Of a stretch of 64,000 nt of DNA, positions 32,770-49,479 are shown piece after piece. Each line of letters begins with the position of its first letter. The first letter of the stretch is position 1. Origin of the DNA: Polyodon spathula (taxonomy: Eukaryota; Chordata; Actinopteri; Acipenseriformes; Polyodontidae); contig NC_054548.1 in NCBI RefSeq assembly GCF_017654505.1, forward strand, positions 34,299,774 through 34,363,773. Reading direction: 5' to 3'. The position numbers and the translations under genes were made by a program. The notes beneath the pieces are model-generated. The model saw nothing but the letters and a program-made list of their open reading frames with translations, was not told the DNA's origin and searched no databases.

Positions 32770-33475
32770 CAGACATCAAATGATTCTTGGTGTTAGATCT
32801 CCCTCCTGACCTGGACACCAGCACGTCCCTTTTCATGGGAAAACTGTCTTTGCACTTTAAGCACTAACTCACTCACTGTAGGAACTGTGTATGTGTTTTG
32901 TGTTACGTGTTGGTGTAAACTGGACTTTTGGTTACGGGTTAAACCCGGGGATTACAAATAAAGTGATAAATCACTATATCACTTTACACCATTTATTATT
33001 TACAGTTGTTTGTCATAAGGCCCTGGACATTGAAACTCAATAAACACCCTTTCACCTGTAAATCTTTGTCACTTCCCACACTTCCCTGTGCTATTACTGT
33101 GTTTCTGCGCATGCGCTACAACATAGGCCTGTGCTCAGAAAACAGCACTTTTCATAATTAACAGTTTGTACTGTTATAAATTTAACAAGGTAGCCATTTT
33201 CTTAGAGACCTTGAGCAATTGTAAAATTTACTTAAAAGTTTTGATTTTTTTTTTTTTCTGCAAAAATCAGCAACACATCATCATCAACTGAGGCATAAAG
33301 AACCTTCGGCAGCACGATCGATTGTAGACACCCCTCACGTGATTGAAAACGTTCAAATATAGGCTTCAAAAAGTTTAACTGCCAAACCAAATTGACAGTT
33401 CAATTGACAAACAGCTCATTTACTCACCTAAGAATTGACAGATTAATTTATGAATTTATCAATATATTGTAATAA
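32770..33475. other. non-coding stretch after LINE remnant
   Basis: Includes 32780-33010, with an AATAAA (32958) and terminal-repeat-like look, possibly the LINE 3' tail or a solo LTR, but no boundaries can be set. The rest is AT-rich and unremarkable. Confidence 0.4.
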
Positions 33476-33489
33476 ATGTATAAATTTAT

Positions 33490-33825
33490 TTCCTCAGCTC
33501 ACTGCGCACCAGCGACCCCTGTGGTCTGGCCGGGTGCCTGCGGGCTCGTCTGTAAGCTGCCCAGAGCTGCGTTGTCCTCCGATGCTGTAGCTCTGGGTTT
33601 GCTGCTTGGTGGACCTCCAGTATGTAAAAGGAGCGGTCGGCTGACGGCACACGCTTCGGAGGACAGCGTGTGTTCGTCTTTGCCCTTCCGAGTCAGCGCA
33701 GGGGTGGTAGCGGTGAGCTGAGCCTAAAAAATAACTGGCTATTCGAAATTGGGGTGAAAATAATAAAAACAATTGGTGACTACTAAATTAAATAAATTAA
33801 ATAAATAAATAAATAAATACTATAA
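33490..33825 (+). mobile_element. tRNA-type SINE body, 5'-truncated
   Basis: 'CACTGCGCACCAGCGACCCC' then 'TGTGGTCTGGCCGGGTGCCT', 'GCTTCGGAGGACAGCGTGTG' and a 3' end 'GGCTATTCGAAATTGGGGTG' with an (AAAT)n tail at 33789-33820. Same block order as 35630-35940 and, inverted, 7548-7805. Diverged from both, so a different subfamily. Confidence 0.7.
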
Positions 33826-33834
33826 AATTAAGAC

Positions 33835-33945
33835 TTTGTTACTTATTGTGACCCCCAACATTCTCTGGGACCTTCAGTTTTTTTAGTTGAGATTCCTGCA
33901 CCCTTAATGGGAAAACGTTTTTGAAAGCCCTAAGCCTAGGGTAAC
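33835..33945 (+). repeat. old dispersed repeat, 3' end only
   Basis: 'GAGATTCCTGCACCCTTAAT' and 'GGGAAAACGTTTTTGAAAGC' match the end of the copies at 40890-41030 (plus) and 31510-31600 (minus). Confidence 0.6.
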
Positions 33946-35480
33946 TATCTTTCCATTTTTAAAAAAAGCGGACATCACACCACATCCACACACCCACACC
34001 CGCACACACCCTGCTTGAAATGATTATGGGGATTTGCAAGCAGTAAAGTGTGAGAAAAAGATTAAATATTTATAACAATCAACACCAACAAGTACTCAAA
34101 CAAAAAAATGCTGGAAAGGAGTGAAATGCAAAATAAAGCAGACTATATTTTAGTGTAGTCCTCAAACTTAAACGACCTATAAAAAAACATGCTTGCACAG
34201 TGGAGAGTTGAGGGAGGAATGTCGACAGAGAAACAAGGACATAGCGAGCTCTGATTGACTAGTAGGGAGATCTAAACGGTAATGAACAGTGAGGAAGAAA
34301 GATTTACAAGAATCAGAATTTTGCTGTCCAGATAGTGCTTCTGACCGGACATTGTACAAATTCCCTTAAAACCGATGTCCGGTCGAAAACCAGACAGTTG
34401 GCAACTCTACCTGAGCCATGAACTGCATAGAACCAGAAAAATCACAAGACCCCAATGTGGCATCAATCATAGAGTAAGTACCTGTAATTTTTTACATTCT
34501 GACTTTTTACACTCTTAAGCTCTTTTCAAAATAGCTACTCTAGTGCACTGGGGTTTGAGATCTGTCCTCTAAAGGTCACTGCAGAAAGAGGGAGTAACAA
34601 AACGTACCTGTTTAACAATGTGGGCAATAATCCATACACTATCAGTACCCTTGAAAGGCCACTTTAAAAAGAGCATTGAAATAACTTTAAAAGTGTAAAA
34701 AGTTGTCAGGATGTCAATGAAAAGAAAAATTACAGGTACGATATTTAAACAGTTGTAGTAACACGTAGACATGTGTAGCGCTATTTTTCGGAACCCCGCT
34801 ACTTAAAGTGAAGGATCAAAGCCATGGGAACAAATAGTTTCCCAAACACAGAAAAAATAAAGACAACATCTAAAAATTGAGATATATGGTGCTGGTGGGT
34901 TTACAAAAACATATAAGCTTACTTAATAATAATATAGTTTGTTTCACCTATAGGATGAAACTTATTGACCTTTAGATAGAAAAGTTATTGGCTTACTCAT
35001 TCAATATTTGTATGATCTGTATGATCTCAATCTTAAATTGAGAATTCTTTGAACTTTTAAATGTCTCTGTTCCTGGTAGGTCACTTCTTATAGTATGTCT
35101 TAATGCAGCGTATGTTTTTTCTTTATAATTGCAAGTTATTTATTTACAACTTTTCAAATGATATAATACAAGATAAAACAGAACTGCCAATGGTTCTAGA
35201 ATCTAGATGTATCCTGGATATCTAGCAACCTATGAAAATGGGTTCACAGTATACTGCAGATAACCAAAAATAAATGTAGAATGACCCCTGAAATCTATCA
35301 AAAATCTCCTATTAAAACAGTGTAAGAATGCTGCATGCTGATTGGTCCATCAGTGTTCTAAGACGTTACAATATCCAGCACAACGTCACAATTAGAAACA
35401 AAAGGCAAATCACTGCACCTGTACTTGCCACAAATTTAAAATGCAATTTAGCCAATTTTTATCTTCTAAAAATTGGCCTG
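33946..35480. other. intergenic stretch, possible MITE
   Basis: 33946 (AGGGTAACTATC) and 34396-34415 (GACAGTTGGCAACTCTACC) look like diverged opposite ends of a MITE, but inner similarity is weak. Remaining sequence shows no gene. Confidence 0.3.
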
Positions 35481-35499
35481 CATGTTAAATTTGCAGGAT

Positions 35500-35945
35500 C
35501 GCAGGTTCGAGTCCAGGCTATGTCACAGCCGCCCGTGACCGGGAGTTCCTAGGAGGCAGCGTACAATTGGCCAGGCGCTGCACGGGTAGGAAGGGCATAG
35601 GTCAGCAGGGGAATCCACGGCTCAACGCGCAGCAGTGACCCCTGTGGCCGATAGGGCGCCAGCGGTCTGCAGTGGAGCCTCAAGATCTGTGTTTTTCTCC
35701 GGTACTATAGGTCTGGTGGTCTCGCTGTGGATCTGCAGTGTGTAAAATGACGGACTGGCAGGAGCACGTTTCGGAGGAATACGTGCTCCAGCCACCGTTC
35801 CCAGAGTCCGGGGGGGGGGGGGGGGGGTTGCGAGCGATGAGTAGAGGATACAGACAAAAACTGGGCATATCAAATTTGTAAAGAAAAACCAGGGTAAAAA
35901 ACTGGAGATGATTAAATAAAATAAATAAATAAATAAATCAATAAA
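35500..35945 (+). mobile_element. tRNA-derived SINE with Pol III B box
   Basis: Starts with a B-box-containing tRNA-like end (GGTTCGAGTCC at 35508). Then come 'GCGTACAATTGGCCAGGCGC', 'GTGACCCCTGTGGCCGATAG', 'CGTTTCGGAGGAATACGTGC', a G18 run at 35810-35827, and an (AAAT)n tail at 35917-35947. The A box is not clear, so the head may be truncated. The most complete of the three SINE copies in the window. Confidence 0.75.
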
Positions 35946-35947
35946 TA

Positions 35948-38900
35948 AAACATCGCCAACAAAAGATGTGACTGCCCGAGTAAACATCAATATGACTGGT
36001 AGTTGAAGGGTTTCGTACTAGTTATCCTGCAACGCGGACGTTCTCCTCCTCGATGGGTTGCATCTTAAATTCGATGCAATACGGTACCTGCTGTCATGAA
36101 TGATAGTGAAGTCATCACTTTTGAATTGTTTACTGCAGTAATATATGCTAGTAGATATGTTATATGTATAAATGAACACACAAATACTGTACCTATTCAT
36201 TCATTACTAAGTGAGAGCACAAATACCAGCCCAACTGGGAGTAATTATTTTCGATGGCCTTTGTGGTCCCTAACGTTTAATATATTTTGTTATTTTATTG
36301 TTAATATATTCCAATATCTGAATACATTCAACTTGTGTTTGTGATACAGCACTTGACTTGCTTGTGACTGCTGCCATTTATTTTGTCTTGCCATTGCCCC
36401 TAGTAAATGATGCTTTATTCTCAATGGATACCTTCCTTGCTAAATAAATAAATACATACGTATGACAGATTCAGTATGGACAGTATATAACAGAAAAAGC
36501 ATAAAAGCCGGACATGAACAAGCATCAAAATTACCCAGAAAATTAAAAAAAGAAGAAGAAGTGATAATACTAACGTTTTGACTAAACTTGTAAATTTGTA
36601 AGAGCACTGTCTGGAAGAAAGAATTGATGCACTGCTGAGTATACCTGGGAACAACCTTGCTATACGTATAAATATTATCACTGGTTACAAGAGTGATACA
36701 TATAAATAACACGCAGATCATAATATAGTGCAATAATTATAGAACGCATGGATGGAGTACTATGTAATACATGTTCAACATCGTATTAGCAATTACATCA
36801 TGTTGAGCTACACTGTAGTGAATTCATTGTACTTTTCCTGCAGATGAGAACACAATACAAAAATTTGCAAAACATTTCAGAGGGAAAAAACTATTTGCAC
36901 ACAATAGCCTGGCAAAAATCTTACAAACTCTGTAAAAATAAAAAACACTCCCTTAAAAAACATTACAAACTTCTAAAAGGAAAACATAACACTAAACAAG
37001 CATGTCCCTACAAAGTACATCTCCTCTGTTGTTTTGAGGTTACTTGAATTAAAATTGCCAACACAATCTTCTTACTGTATTACCAATCTGCACTAAAAGA
37101 GGAACACTACACATTTCTGGAATTATCAGCTAAAGTGAAAAAAATAAAACAACTAAAAGCATAACAAGTTAAAATCTTACAAAAATGTAAAAGGGATCCC
37201 AAACATGCTGATACACCACGCTTTATTCTGTATGATTAATTAACGTATTTGTTCAGAATTCAATCATAACGTCCTGCTCAAAATCGCAATCTATCACAAA
37301 AGGGCACACATTGGACGAGCAAACACTGTTTTCTGTTGCATCATGCTAACTTTCTAAGCAGTAATATCCAAGTATTGTAATTACAAAAAAAAAACAAAAA
37401 ACATATACATATCAAAAACATGTGAATACAATGTTTAGCCTATTATCTAAATTAGTCCAATAAAGTATCAAATACAAAATCAGGACTATATTTGTATTAA
37501 GTGCAATCAAAGTTAAAACAATCCGAACCTGGAGAAAAATAAACTATTACAGCGCAACCATGGTTATTGAATTAGCTAAAAAAAGCAATCAAATAGGGCT
37601 GACCTAAACTTAGTTAATCATCTTTGCATGTTTAACTCTAAGACGCTAATAACAGTAAATTGCATGGAAACACAAAACCATGGAATACAATGGAATCAAA
37701 AGTACCAAGATTCATCTGAACCAAGGAGTATATTGGCCTCTTGCATACTTACAAAATAAATGCAGCTCTTCACGTACAGTAAGAGACACCAGAGCGTGTT
37801 CCGCAGTAATGTTCCACTACAGAGAATGCGTGTTACACCCCTACAAATAGCAAATTACTGCATCACATGTCACAGGCATAGCAGCTGCTCAAGCTGTCAC
37901 AGTTACTGCAGCAGTTATGCCTGCCCCCAGAGCCCTCTTACTGGTAGATCTGTGGGTCAATCACTTCTCCACGAACATATCCTTGAGCAAAACACTTCTA
38001 TTAGTCAACACACTAGAAGTCGCTTGAAGCAGCTTTTCAGTTTGTTTTTACCAGTGCGGAAACATAAAGGTCACTCATGTATCATTACTCTATACATACA
38101 GTGCATTTCGTTCTTTTCTTCCCACCCATGCCACCAGTATTTAGCAACTTATCAATAATACTAAATAAAGACAAGCCTGCATGCTCAACCACCTGTACTA
38201 AACAGCTGTTACAAGCCAGTACATTTCAGATGGAAGTGGTTGAAAGAGGCACCTTGAATGAACAGCCACATGATGTTTTGTTGGTGAAGGTTCATTGAAT
38301 TTCACTATAAATGGGTTCTACTTAAAAAAAAAAAAAAAAAAATCAAATGACAATTTTCGTCAACTTCATAAACCTGCCAAAATGTTTAATTTTACATTTA
38401 AATGCTGTTAGCTCTGAAGAGACTTGTTTGACTGAAACGTGTAATTTGCACCAGGAAAGGTATTACACAATTAATAGGGATTATCTTAAGAATTCTTAAA
38501 CACCCTTGTTTAACTGCAATTGTACATTTTTACTGTAGCGCTACTACAAAGATAAAAGCAGTCTAGCAATGATTCTTCACACAGCAAATCTGTAAAGGGC
38601 AAAAAGGAAGCAAAGTAAATCTTTAACTGTCAAACACAGTGTGAGGACTATTTAGAGTCAGCATTCCATTTTCTAAAACACAGATCCACCTTTAGAAAAG
38701 CAGACACACTATGTTACTATTAATTGCATGGCTTAGTTTAACAGTTGTATTAACAATTAACAAGAATAGGGTTTATGTCAGGGGTATAATACCAAATCTA
38801 TCAAGCAATGGGGAAAAGAGCTGTTTGCATATTGTACAACTATAATGTTTATACATACAAAAATCAAAAATACAAAAAGAAACTAACCACTCATGTAGAT

Positions 38901-40384
38901 AGTGGCTATTAGGGTGAAAATATCTTTTTTTTAATGTTCACAAGTAAACATGCTAGAGTATCTTAATTGAAGCTTTACATATAGTGGACATTTGGAGTAA
39001 ATAACTGAATCCTATGATTTAAAAAAAAAAAGGTTTATTAAATTAACTAGTTTTATTAAACTAACTTGGCATTTTGTCGGGGGTATAATATAATGATAAT
39101 GTCTCACCAGAGTGAATAACTTGTAAACAAAAAAAGAACTGTAAAGAGCTGTACCATCCATTGGTTAAAACAATGTGGTAGTAAAACGGTTCATTTCTTC
39201 TAGACACCATCTCACTGAATATTTTGAGGGAACCAAAAAATAAAAAGACATGTCAAAGGCAGTGCGGTCTGTATCACTGAAATGGCCATAAAAACAATGT
39301 GGCAGCCAAATAGTTATTTTCATTGGACAGGTTAATGGAACCTTGTGTACCAAACATCAAACCTTTGCAGTCCTATGTCGGACCATGTCTGGCATTACAA
39401 TTTTCCCATTTCTGTTCGACTTCATCAAAAAGACGTCATGCACAGGTCTCTAGTCATTTTTTCTCCAAAAAAAGTAGAGAAAAGCTTTCAATGGCCGAGT
39501 GAGACCGATAGGAGCAGAAAAAAAAAGTGGAGGATCTGAGCAATATACAGACACCCTTCACCACAGACCTAACATGGACATAAAAAACAAGATAGCTGCT
39601 TCTGCATCCAGCACTCAAAATAGCTTTTTGAGATGTTATAGTAATAAAATAATAACTTGGATCGCATTTTTAGGATTTATCAGTATGCACTACTATGAAG
39701 AGGGATGTGATAAATACAGCAAACAAGGGGTGGAGCTTGGCTAGTAGTGACTGTAGTACTGCAGTACTGACTGAGTGTCCTGTTCATATGCTTTACCTTT
39801 TAAACCTGTTTTACTGTAAAAAAAATACTTAAACACTGCGTGTGTGAAAATAAATTGGACCTGACGTGCCTGACAGACGCTGAATAAATGGACCACTAGA
39901 ATCATGTAGCAGGTAGGGTTTCCATAACCTTCCGGAGGACTTGGAACTGGAATTGATTAAAAGGGAACAGGAATTGGGAATTGATTTTAAAAAGGCACTG
40001 GAAATGGAAGGCACACTGCATTCATTACTTGTCGTCTTCTCGAGTGGGTGGAAAGACTGTTTGCATTTCCAGTTCATTTTTTTGTGACATTTTACAAATC
40101 ACATGTGATATCAATCTCGTTTTTTGTTAAGATAAAAACCAAAATTATCCCACACTTTTGATTGAAACTTCTTGTATAAGCTTCTTTGTTTTCATCGGAC
40201 ATTTGTTCTTTCGTGATCACCCTTAGCATTTTTATTTTGTTGTATGTTTACAAAAGTGTTTGGTGGCAACCTCTTATCAAGTTCACAGTGTATTTCTCAC
40301 ACATGCTTTGCTGTCAGTCCCACAAGCGAGTGCAAGAGAAAGTATAGTATTAACTTTATTAATGGTAACCACGATACCAAGGCA
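35948..40384. other. intergenic stretch, no gene recognised
   Basis: Over 4 kb of AT-rich sequence with poly-A runs (38322-38342, 39016-39031). No ORF with domain content and no terminal repeat identified. Upstream non-coding exons or the promoter of slc7a2 could lie here or further right; I could not place them. Confidence 0.4.
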
Positions 40385-40948
40385 ATTGCTGTCTATTGAG
40401 CTGCACAATACTGCTAAATTTAAGGGTCTACTACTAGTTACTTGTCAACTCTTGGCAGAATTAATGCGGCCATTTAAATCTCCACAAAACCAGGCAATCG
40501 TATTAAATAGGTTTAAAAAATGATCCCCTCGAGTTAAGTTTGATATTAATTATGTTGATAAGAGTTTGAAGGACTGTAATGAAAGCAGGAGACCACTTTT
40601 CTAGAGTTTACTGTTCTGGCACGATGAATAGAGCATGTACAGTTGGTAATACTGAAAAAGCAACTTAGTTAGTTTGGGTGGGGGGGTGTCTGGTTGAGAA
40701 GAACGGTTGGTGTCCTTTCATCTTTACAGAATTTTGCTTTTGTGGATTCTTTTGCTTTTTGTTCTTCATTCTTTTAGACAGAAAACACATTCTGTTTGTG
40801 GCTTTTAATGTTTGTTTTTTATTGCTAAAAAATTGTCAATTTATTAAAAGAATAAAAAAAAAAGATGTGTACCATAAAAAATTAAGACTGTACTTTATTG
40901 GGTCTGCCAACATTTTTACTGGACCCCCAAAGTTTCCTCTGGGACCAT

Positions 40949-40981
<33 letters not shown>

Positions 40982-41030
40982 GAGACTCCTGGACCCTCAA
41001 TGGGAAAAGGTTTTGGAGTGCCCTACGCCG
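40385..41030 (+). repeat. old dispersed repeat, copy 2 (about 650 bp)
   Basis: Inverted relative to copy 1 at 31510-32175; blocks given there. A poly-T run of 27 bases at 40951-40977 sits where copy 1 has a poly-A/T run. Upstream similarity fades before 40385. Confidence 0.6.
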
Positions 41031-41949
41031 TACAATTATAAGCATATTAGAAATCATTCAATCTGATCGATTCAGTATCATCAGTCTATCAGCTTGCAGC
41101 CCTAGCGGGCTTCTATCAGACAGTAGATACCTGCTAATCAATACTTTGCAGTGACAAAAGGAACCAGTCCTCTACTCACAACTGCCAAAACAGCCAATCA
41201 CAGCCTGTCAGGTCACCTGGAGCTCAGTATCTTTTAACAGTGTTGGAACATTTTATTTGGATATAAATTAATTTTTGGTCTTAGAACACAACTCACACAA
41301 TGGGTTAAATTCCTACTTGGACAGTACAAACTAGAAGCAAAACAGGTTTTCTTAGGAAATTACAGTTGATTGGTTTAAAAGCTGGCTACTTCAAAAATAA
41401 ACTGGATTGAACCAGATGCTTTGAAGCTAAGGTTAGGACAAATGGGCAATTAACCAAGTGAGAAGAGATTTGTGTCTTTCTGATTGGTTTAAGGAAAAAT
41501 CATGATGTCACTGAGAGACTGCATTTAAACTGAGAATACTGAAATGTTCTAGGTATTGCGCTCATCCGTGCTTGGAAAGAGGATACCTGCAAACTGTTGT
41601 CACCATGTAACCTTTAAGATGTCTGGTTGTAACTTTGCAACTCTGAACTTTTATCTTCAATAAACTATACTTATCTGAAAGCCAAAATAAGCAGCTTGCA
41701 ACTTCTCTTTTCCTTTTTTCCTTTTATGCCTTAAATTCAACAAACAGCAACAAACCGAGACAGTCAATAACATTGCTCCATTCATATATCTGGCACTAAG
41801 CAACTCTGACAAATATAAAGTTATTTGTTTAATAAAGTAATCTAATTATGTATGTGATCCTTTATGAAAAATTTCTCAGTGGAAGTGTACCAAACAAATC
41901 AATAAAAGGTCAAGGTTCTAGGTTTTAAAATGTTTTATTTTTTTTTAAT

Positions 41950-42120
41950 TACTTTTTTTTTTTTTTTTTTTTTTTAAGAAAATAGTGCATACTAGGATCT
42001 GCAGTCCCAAGCAGCACTAGAGCACCCGAGAGGCACTGATCTGGATCAGGGTTCGAAATTAAACAGCACTAGAATACACAACAGGCACTGATCAGGGTTC
42101 GAAATTAATGGCAGTCCAGT
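41950..42120. repeat. T-run and two-copy 55-bp duplication
   Basis: A T22 run at about 41954-41975, then AGCACTAGA...GGCACTGATC...CAGGGTTCGAAATTAA twice (about 42014 and 42066). GGGTTCGAAATTAATGGCAG resembles a hAT-type MITE terminus; the other end was not found. Confidence 0.5.
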
Positions 42121-42623
42121 GGTGTATAGAAAAAAAATTGCAACATCAGTAACCCGGAAACTGAAAAACGGCAATGATCGCAATCTCTATTAGCTGAATT
42201 ACTACCAAGGCAGTGTCCATTAGCTGTTTCACAAGCAACTGAAATTGAGGAGCCAATAATAATAGGGAATGTGTGTTCCATGAAGGCTGTGCCCGCCTGT
42301 CGGAGTCAGACTTCAGTCTTCCAGTCATTATTTGCTGTTCAAAGTGCGACTCAAACGAAATGGAACTGAAATGTGACTTGTGAATGTTTGTGATGAGGCT
42401 ACATTTTTATAATACTGCATTTTATTAATTTGACAATCCTAAAGTGTTGTGTTTCACCACCTTGCCAGAATTTGTACGAAAGAGTAAGAGGATATATATG
42501 CAGGATATATATGTTACCGCCAAAGTCCAAAGTCAGCCAATGACGTCAAGGACAGGGCATTGTTGTCAGAGCCCAAAAGCAACAACCAATGACAGCACTG
42601 AACGGTTATTGAATGCATTGGCC

Positions 42624-46700
<4,077 letters not shown>

Positions 46701-46824
46701 ACGTTAGGTTACCTACCGTAACCCTGGTTCCCTGAAAAAGAAGACGACCACCACTTACATCGGTATGGGATATGCCTGACCTTCGGCAGCACATGAGGGA
46801 CGCACAACACTGCCTAACCCAGAG

Positions 46825-47695
46825 GTTAGCGGTGAGAACTTACACCCTCAAGGACTTTTGTGCCTACAGAAGGCAAGGCAGGGTCTACCACATTAATATG
46901 GCAGAACCTGGAGAAAGTATGCAGCATAGCCAAATGTCGGACATCGAGGCACCTTTGAAAAGGGCCCAAGATGTAGCCAACCCTCTAGTGGAGTGTGTGG
47001 CTACCCTACCAGGCGGGTACAAGCCAGCACCACCATACGCAGTCGAGACTGTGTCCACAATCCAGTGTGACAGACTCTGCTTAGAGAGAGGCTGTCCTAG
47101 GGTCCATGTCCCGTGACAGACAAAGAGTTGACGCAGAGCTCTTGTCCTATGCACGTAGCATCTTAATGCCCATACTGGGCAGAGGAAATTCAATCTCTCA
47201 TTCTCCATATAAGCAAACGGAGGGGGGTGAAAAGACTCCAGTTCCACAGACTGGTTAATGTGGAAGGCTGTAATCACCTTGGGGTGGAAAGCAGGGTTGG
47301 TGCGCAGCGACACCCTACTGCCATCCTCCCAAATACACATGCAGGAGCTGTGTACGGACAGGGCCTGCATCTCACCGATTCGCTTAGCGGAGGTGATAGC
47401 CAAGAGGAAGGCTTCACAGAAAGATAATTCAGCTCTATGGAGTGTAAGGGCTCAAACAGAGTCTTCGAGAGAGCCTCTAGTACAATACTAAGGCTCCATT
47501 CAGGGAGAACAGTGCTTTTAGGAGGGCGTAATTGCCGTGCACCTTTAAGGAAATGGCCAGCCAAAAAATAGAATCTATGGGGGCATGGCATGCAGTGATA
47601 GCCACTAAATACAACTTCAAGGTGGAAGGCGGTCTTCCAGCAGAGAACAGTTCTTGCAGAAACTGCAAAATGATTGGCACAGGGCAAGGGGTCAT
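46825..47695 (-). pseudogene. DIRS tyrosine recombinase, catalytic Tyr changed to Cys
   Basis: The N-terminal part 'PVPIILQFLQELFSAGRPPS' then 'TLKLYLVAITACHAPIDS' (47680-47540), then 'AITSAKRIGEMQALSV' (first catalytic Arg), 'THSTRGLATSWALFKGASMS' (HxxR box), then after a frame change 'HTFSRFCHINVVDPALPSVG'. The family usually has TFARFYR here; the codon at 46901-46903 is TGC (Cys) in place of the nucleophilic Tyr. Spread over three frames, so not translated as one protein. Confidence 0.8.
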
Positions 47696-48169
47696 GGTTC
47701 CCAGCCAGACACTAAGCTTGCAAATACTTCCACTTATAGGTATACAAGGACCTAGTGGAGTCTGCCGTAGCGCTCTGCATCATTCCCACAACCGCGTCTG
47801 ATAGCCCTAGGGCCAGACCCATAGCTGGAACCTGGCCGGTTCCAGGTGCCAAAGAGCCTTTCGCCTGACTGAGATCCACACGAAGTGGAATCTCCTACAG
47901 CTGGCCGTGCAACAGCTGGCACAGGGTCGAGAACCATATTCTCCTGGGACAGTTGGGAGCCACTAGAAGAACTGACGCTTTTTCTAACCGGACTTTATCG
48001 TGAAAAGCCAGGAGCAGCGGAAAGTGTACAAAAATGCTTTGGGCCATTCATGCGCTAGGGTGTCTATGGTAGCTGAGTGGACCGCCTAAGCGGTGGAGGG
48101 AGTACCACAAGGGACAATGCGTCGTCTCTGCCGAAGCGAAGAGATCGACCTGCGCATTCCCGAACTTTC

Positions 48170-48824
48170 CCTAATGTGCTACACCTTCTGAGGGTGGAGT
48201 CGCCACTCCAACGGATACGGCCCGCTCCTGGAGAAGAGATCTGCTGCCCAGTTCACCACCCCAGGAATGTGAGTTGCCCGTAGGGATAGCAGATTCCTCT
48301 GAGCCCACATCAATAGCTTGAAAGCTATGCGATGCAATCCCGGGGATCAGTACATGTGTACCGCTCACCACTGGAAGGAAGTATTGGAGAGCAAGGAACA
48401 CCGTTTTCAAGTCCAGCATATGGATCCAGTCCAACCAGGATCCGCTGACTCCTCTGCCTTTCCAGACCACTCCCCAACCCAGATTGGAGGCGTCTGTCAT
48501 CCCCACTTGGCGGTTCAGTATCATTCCCATTTGCACACCTTTGCGCAGGTGAGAGGGAATCCTCCACCAGCGTACGGCTGCTGAGCATGCATGGCACCCA
48601 GTCAGCTGACGGTTTCTGTCCTGTTTGGCATTTAGGTGAAATGCACTGAGCCGTGCTTTCAGCGGGCACATACGAAGCAGACCCAGCTGAATGGCCAAGA
48701 AAGTTGCGGCCATCAGGCCCAGTAGTTTTTGGCACAATCTGAGGGTGACTTGCGATCCTTGTTGAAACAGGGAGAGGCACTTCTGTATAGCTGCAACCCT
48801 GTCACCCGACAGGTATGCGCGCAT
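48170..48824 (-). pseudogene. DIRS RNase H region
   Basis: A 217-codon ORF: 'MRAYLSGDRVAAIQKCLSLF', 'LCQKLLGLMAATFLAIQLGL', 'VGMTDASNLGWGVVWKGRGV' (T-D-A-S with the RNase H aspartate), 'SGSWLDWIHMLDLKTVFLAL'. It continues the RT at 48830 across a frame break. The C-terminal part diverges after a frameshift near 48440. Confidence 0.8.
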
Positions 48825-48829
48825 TGTAG

Positions 48830-49360
48830 TGGAGTTCAGCTGGAGCCCCAGCTACGTGGTGCACTGCACTGGTGTAAGCCGACTCTTTGCATCATTTATG
48901 GTGAGGCCAGGCCTGACCACATTCTCCGTCACAATCACGTGTTGGCCAGTGCTCCCTCTCGCGACTGGGAACAGATATCTGATCCCCTGCAGCCGTAGGG
49001 GAGACAAGATAGCGTGTACGCACTTTGAGAACGTACACAAAGCTAGGGAGAGGACAAATGGCAGCACAGCAAACACCTGTGCTCTTCCTTGAAAGGAAAA
49101 GCGCAGGTGCTTTCTGTGCTCTGGACAAATGGGAACATGAAAGTATGCCTCCACAGTGGTGAACCAGTCACCCGGTGAACTAGAGCAGGTGACGGTGCGC
49201 CAGCATTCGGAACCTCCTTTAAGAACCTGTTTAGGAGCCTCAGGACTAAGATGGGACGAAAGCCGCCGTCTTTCTTGGGTACCAGAAAATACCTCGAGTA
49301 GTACCCCTCTCCGTAGGAGACAGGGTCTACGAGACGAATGGCTCGCTTGCACAGCAACAT
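48830..49360 (-). pseudogene. DIRS reverse transcriptase with deleted YLDD box
   Basis: Blocks: 'AIRLVDPVSYGEGYYSRYFL', 'VPKKDGGFRPILVLRLLNRF' (49322-49240), 'YFHVPICPEHRKHLRFSFQG' (49140-49080), 'LPFVLSLALCTFSKCV' and 'LSPLRLQGIRYL' (near 48975), then 'LTINDAKSRLTPVQCTT'. Other DIRS RTs have N-Y-L-D-D-W directly after 'LQGIRIL'; here 'IRYLFPVARG' follows, so roughly 26 bases with the active-site aspartates are gone near 48970. Two further frame changes. Confidence 0.75.
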
Positions 49361-49479
49361 CTCCTATGACAGCTGGCGCCTGCGCCCGGAATAAGGACCG
49401 ACGGGGTTCCGCCGCTGGCATCCAGGGGACCTGCAGGAAGGCTGCAGCATGTCCCATGAGTGCCGAAATGGAGCTGGAC

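Noticed and set aside
35500..35575. Possible tRNA gene (B box GGTTCGAGTCC)
   Set aside because: No cloverleaf could be drawn and no clear A box; the downstream sequence matches two other SINE copies, so it is a SINE head.
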